A stretch of DNA of 64,000 nt, taken from the NCBI RefSeq assembly GCF_001667015.1, contig NZ_LZIS01000116.1, forward strand, positions 1-64,000. Reading direction: 5' to 3'. Below, piece by piece: positions 60,351-64,000 of the stretch. This DNA is from Mycobacterium sp. E3198 (lineage in GTDB: Bacteria > Actinomycetota > Actinomycetes > Mycobacteriales > Mycobacteriaceae). The notes beneath the pieces are model-generated. The model made no database searches. It saw only the letters and a program-made list of their open reading frames with translations, and was not told where the DNA came from. Position 1 is the first letter of the stretch; every line of letters begins with the position of its first letter. Made by a program: the position numbers and the translations under genes.

Positions 60351-61111
60351 AACGACGCTCCTTCGTGGCTGGTGGTCTCGCGGCGCGGGCTGGGCGCCCT
60401 CGAGACGGGAACAGTGAGTGGCACGTGGGTGGTGCAGGCGCAGTTTCCGTTGACGATCGTCGCCAACCGCTGCACGTGGGTCCCGAGCACCTCGGCCATC
60501 GCCTGCTGCTCGGCCTCGCACAACTCGGGGAATTCCTCGGCGACGTGGGACACCGGGCAGTGGTGCTGGCAGATCTGCACCCCGTGGATCGGCCCGCCCA
60601 CCCGGGTCGTGGTCGCGACGTAGCCGGCCTTGGTGAGCGCGCCGGCGACCCGCGCGGCGGCCTCCTCAACCGCGACGTCGTCGGTGCTGTCGGCCGCCTC
60701 GACGCCGGCCAAAATCGCGTCGATGCGCCGCCGCGCAAAGGTGCGGACGGCGTCCTCGCCACCGATCTCGCGCAGCTGCCGCATGGCCGCCGCGGCCAGG
60801 TCGTCGTAGGCGTGGTCGAGCTTGGCCCGGCCGGCCGCGGTCAGCCGGAAGCGCTTGGCCGGGCGCCCGCGGCCCACCTGCTGCCACGCCTCGGCGGCCA
60901 CCGACTCGGCGTCGCCCGCCTCGATCAGCGCGTCCAGGTGCCGCCGCACACCGGCGGGCGCCAGGCCCAGCCGCTCGCCGATCTCGACGGCGGTGATCGA
61001 CCCGGATTCCAGCAGCAGGCGAACGATGGCGCGCCGGGTGTGACCATCCGCGACCGCCGCGCCGACGGCGGTGGCCTCAGGGACCTCGGAGAGGCCGGTT
61101 CGGATTTTCAC
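60347..61111 (-). CDS. sufR: SufR iron-sulfur repressor of the suf operon
   Basis: 254 residues from GTG 61111. N-terminal winged helix ([17 protein letters not shown]) and a C-terminal Cys cluster with C-Q-H-H-C and N-G-N-C-A-C-T, which ligate a [4Fe-4S] cluster in SufR. It represses sufRBDCSUT when its cluster is present. The start codon lies within the predicted operator, and the operon is arranged in ATGA-coupled order. Confidence 0.95.
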   Translation of the reverse strand: MKIRTGLSEVPEATAVGAAVADGHTRRAIVRLLLESGSITAVEIGERLGLAPAGVRRHLDALIEAGDAESVAAEAWQQVGRGRPAKRFRLTAAGRAKLDHAYDDLAAAAMRQLREIGGEDAVRTFARRRIDAILAGVEAADSTDDVAVEEAAARVAGALTKAGYVATTTRVGGPIHGVQICQHHCPVSHVAEEFPELCEAEQQAMAEVLGTHVQRLATIVNGNCACTTHVPLTVPVSRAPSPRRETTSHEGASL

Positions 61112-61124
61112 AACACCAGTGTGA
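61108..61124 (-). promoter_or_regulatory. SufR operator at the sufR start
   Basis: On the minus strand ACACT-GGTGT-TGTGA matches the palindromic motif ACACT-N5-TGTGA I recall for M. tuberculosis SufR. The final TGTGA contains the GTG start codon of sufR. Confidence 0.75.
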
Positions 61125-61194
61125 CGCAATTCCGGGGATCGGTCCACCACGGGTCCCCTGTCCGCACGTTGCGCTGGTCACAGATGGCGACGGC

Positions 61195-61206
61195 TACGCT
61201 GCTCTG
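61195..61206 (+). promoter_or_regulatory. Leaderless promoter of mptB
   Basis: TACGCT (61195-61200) followed by six bases and the ATG at 61207. Confidence 0.5.
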
Positions 61207-62903
61207 ATGGCAGCGCGCCACCACACGCTGAGCTCGTCGATCGCCAGCCTGCACGGCGACGAGCAAGCGGTCGGTCCGCCGCTGAACACTACCGAGCTCG
61301 CCGTCCTGCGCCGCACCCGCCTGTTCGGCGCGACCGGCACGGTCCTGATGGCGATCGGCGCGCTGGGCGCCGGGGCGCGGCCCGTCGTCCAGGACCCCAC
61401 GTTCGGGGTCCGGCTGCTCAACCTGCCGTCGCGCATCCAGACCGTGTCACTGACCATGACGACCACCGGGGCCGTGATGATGGCGCTCGCCTGGTTGATG
61501 CTCGGGCGGTTCGCGCTGGGCAACCGGCGGATGTCGCGCGGCGACCTGGACCGCACCCTGCTGCTGTGGACGCTGCCGCTGCTGATAGCGCCGCCGATGT
61601 ACAGCAAGGACGTCTACTCCTACCTGGCGCAGAGCCAGATCTCGCTGGAGGGGCTCGACCCCTACAAGGTGGGCCCGGCGTCCGGGCTGGGTCTCGGTCA
61701 CGTGTTCACGCTGTCGGTCCCGACCCTGTGGCGCGAGACGCCGGCCCCCTACGGCCCGTTGTTCCTGTGGATCGGGCGCGGGATCTCGTCGCTGACCGGG
61801 GAGAACATCGTCGCCGCGGTGCTCTGCCACCGGGTGGTGGTGCTGGCCGGCGTCGGGCTGATCGTGTGGGCCACCCCGCGGCTGGCCCGCCGCTGCGGCG
61901 TCGCCGAGGTCAGCGCCCTGTGGCTGGGCGCGGCCAACCCGCTGCTGATCATGCATCTGGTCGCCGGCGTGCACAACGAGGCGCTGATGCTCGGGCTGAT
62001 GCTGGCCGGCGCCGAGTTCGCGCTGCGCGGCATCGACTCTCCGCGGCTGCGGCCCGCGTCGTGGCGGCCGGGCCCGGATTGGGAACCGCTGGGGATGCTG
62101 CTCGCGGGCGCGATCCTGATCACGCTGTCGTCGCAGGTGAAGCTGCCGTCGCTGCTGGCGCTGGGGTTCGTGACGGTGGCGCTGGCCTACCGCTGCGGCG
62201 GCACCGTGCGGGCACTGCTGCTGGCCGGCGGCGCGATGACGGCGCTGGCGCTGGCGGTGATGGCCCTCGTCGGCTGGGCCAGCGGGCTCGGGTTCGGCTG
62301 GATCTACACGCTGGGCACCGCCAACGTGGTCCGCAGCTGGATGTCGCCGCCGACGCTGCTGGCGCTCGGGACCGGGCAGGTCGGGATCCTGCTGGGCCTT
62401 GGCGATCACACCACCGCGGTGCTGGGGCTCACGCGCGCCATCGGCGTGCTGATCATCACGGTGATGGTGGCCTGGCTGCTGGTGGCCGTCTTCCGCGGTC
62501 GGTTGCACCCGATCGGCGGCCTGGGCGTCGCGCTGGGCATCACCGTGCTGCTGTTTCCCGTCGTGCAGCCCTGGTATCTACTGTGGGCGATCATCCCGCT
62601 GGCCGCCTGGGCGACCCGCACCGGCTTCCGGGTGGCGGCGATCGTCATCACCCTCATCGTGGGCATCTTCGGCCCAACGGCCAACGGCGACCGCTTCGCG
62701 CTGTTTCAGATCGTGGATGCCACTCTGGCCAGCACCCTGATCGTGGCGGCGCTGATCGCCGTGACCTACACCCGGCTGCCGTGGCGCCAGCTCCCGCCGA
62801 CGCGCCCGGAAACGAACGGGCAGGCGGGCATCCCGCAGTCGGCCCCGGCGGCTCCCGAGACCCCCAGTTCGGAGGCGGCGCCCGACGCCTACGCTGATTC
62901 CAC

Positions 62904-62907
<4 letters not shown>
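61207..62907 (+). CDS. mptB: Alpha-(1,6)-mannopyranosyltransferase MptB
   Basis: 566 residues, about thirteen helices. GT-C protein of the MptA/MptB group; the extracytoplasmic loop after helix 3 has P-P-M-Y-S-K-D-V-Y-S-Y (acidic catalytic motif), then P-A-P-Y-G-P-L and V-A-G-V-H-N-E-A-L. It builds the mannan core of lipomannan/lipoarabinomannan from polyprenyl-phosphate mannose. Divergent from sufR. The stop overlaps the ABC ATPase start as GTGA. Rv1459c equivalent. Confidence 0.94.
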
Positions 62908-63853
<946 letters not shown>

Positions 63854-63857
<4 letters not shown>

Positions 63858-64000
63858 CCGACAGTGCCTTTCCGGCAGGGACCTTCGCGCCCGACCCGCG
63901 TCCCAGCGCCGTGCCCCGGATGCTGGCCGCGCAGTACGGTCTGGAGCTCAAGCTGCTGCTGCGCAACGGCGAGCAGCTGCTGCTCACCATGTTCATCCCG
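63854..64000 (+). CDS. ABC-2 type permease, N-terminal part only
   Basis: The first 49 residues from TTG 63854, which overlaps the ATPase stop. The end is beyond the window. The sequence L-L-L-R-N-G-E-Q-L-L-L-T-M-F near the cut is the cytoplasmic edge of the first helix, as in ABC-2 exporters. Rv1457c equivalent. Confidence 0.8.

Overview
The window is GC-rich actinobacterial DNA from a slow-growing, non-tuberculous Mycobacterium, probably of the M. avium complex or a close relative. The case rests on gene content and order. mptB, sufR-B-D-C-S-U-T, fadE15, trxB1, echA12, acn-acnR, ripA-ripB-moxR1, fabG1-inhA-hemH, nfeD/stomatin, mutA-mutB-meaB and lipL appear in the order I recall for M. tuberculosis Rv1457c to Rv1497. 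Species cannot be fixed without a database search.

Layout. (1) About 1-15,670 is an accessory cell-envelope glycan island of short operons in both orientations. It holds a truncated glycosyltransferase-like C terminus, an RgpF-like protein, a DegT/DnrJ/EryC1 aminotransferase, a translationally coupled ATP-grasp/sugar epimerase/phosphoesterase operon, a family 2 glycosyltransferase, and two methyltransferases. A second operon encodes UDP-sugar dehydrogenase, epimerase, a methyltransferase-glycosyltransferase fusion and a GT-C-like membrane protein, and an acyltransferase-3/SGNH O-acyltransferase follows. Together these could make, modify and polymerise an unusual sugar (uronic, amino, methylated and acylated) on a surface glycan. 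(2) About 16,000-22,500 is lipL and the methylmalonyl-CoA mutase operon mutA-mutB-meaB. (3) About 22,680-30,390 is a lineage-variable block: a TVP38/TMEM64 protein, two exported proline-rich proteins, an OmpR-type two-component system whose predicted operators flank the cluster, a VapBC toxin-antitoxin pair, a third proline-rich protein, an MFS transporter with a divergent TetR regulator, an F420-dependent-nitroreductase-like protein and a DoxX-like protein. (4) About 30,400-45,850 is conserved core: stomatin/NfeD, ferrochelatase, InhA, FabG1, the VWA/DUF58/MoxR cluster, RipB/RipA peptidoglycan hydrolases, aconitase and its repressor. (5) About 45,950-53,200 has an ABC-F ATPase, EchA12, a Sap/GAP-like membrane protein, a PapA-like acyltransferase, thioredoxin and FadE15. 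(6) About 53,270-64,000 has two DUF5666-type exported proteins, the complete intein-free SUF iron-sulfur operon under SufR, MptB mannosyltransferase and the start of an ABC exporter operon that runs off the right edge.

Regulation is readable at several points. There is a 16-bp perfect palindrome between the TetR and MFS genes. Direct repeats of CTTCA-type half-sites at exact 11-bp spacing sit before the response regulator and before the proline-rich genes. An AcnR-type box lies before acn, a SufR-type palindrome lies over the sufR start, and the leaderless fabG1-inhA promoter has C at -15. Many start codons follow a TAnnnT hexamer by exactly six bases, so leaderless transcripts look common. 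I saw no rRNA, tRNA, CRISPR array, IS element, PE/PPE gene or phage gene.
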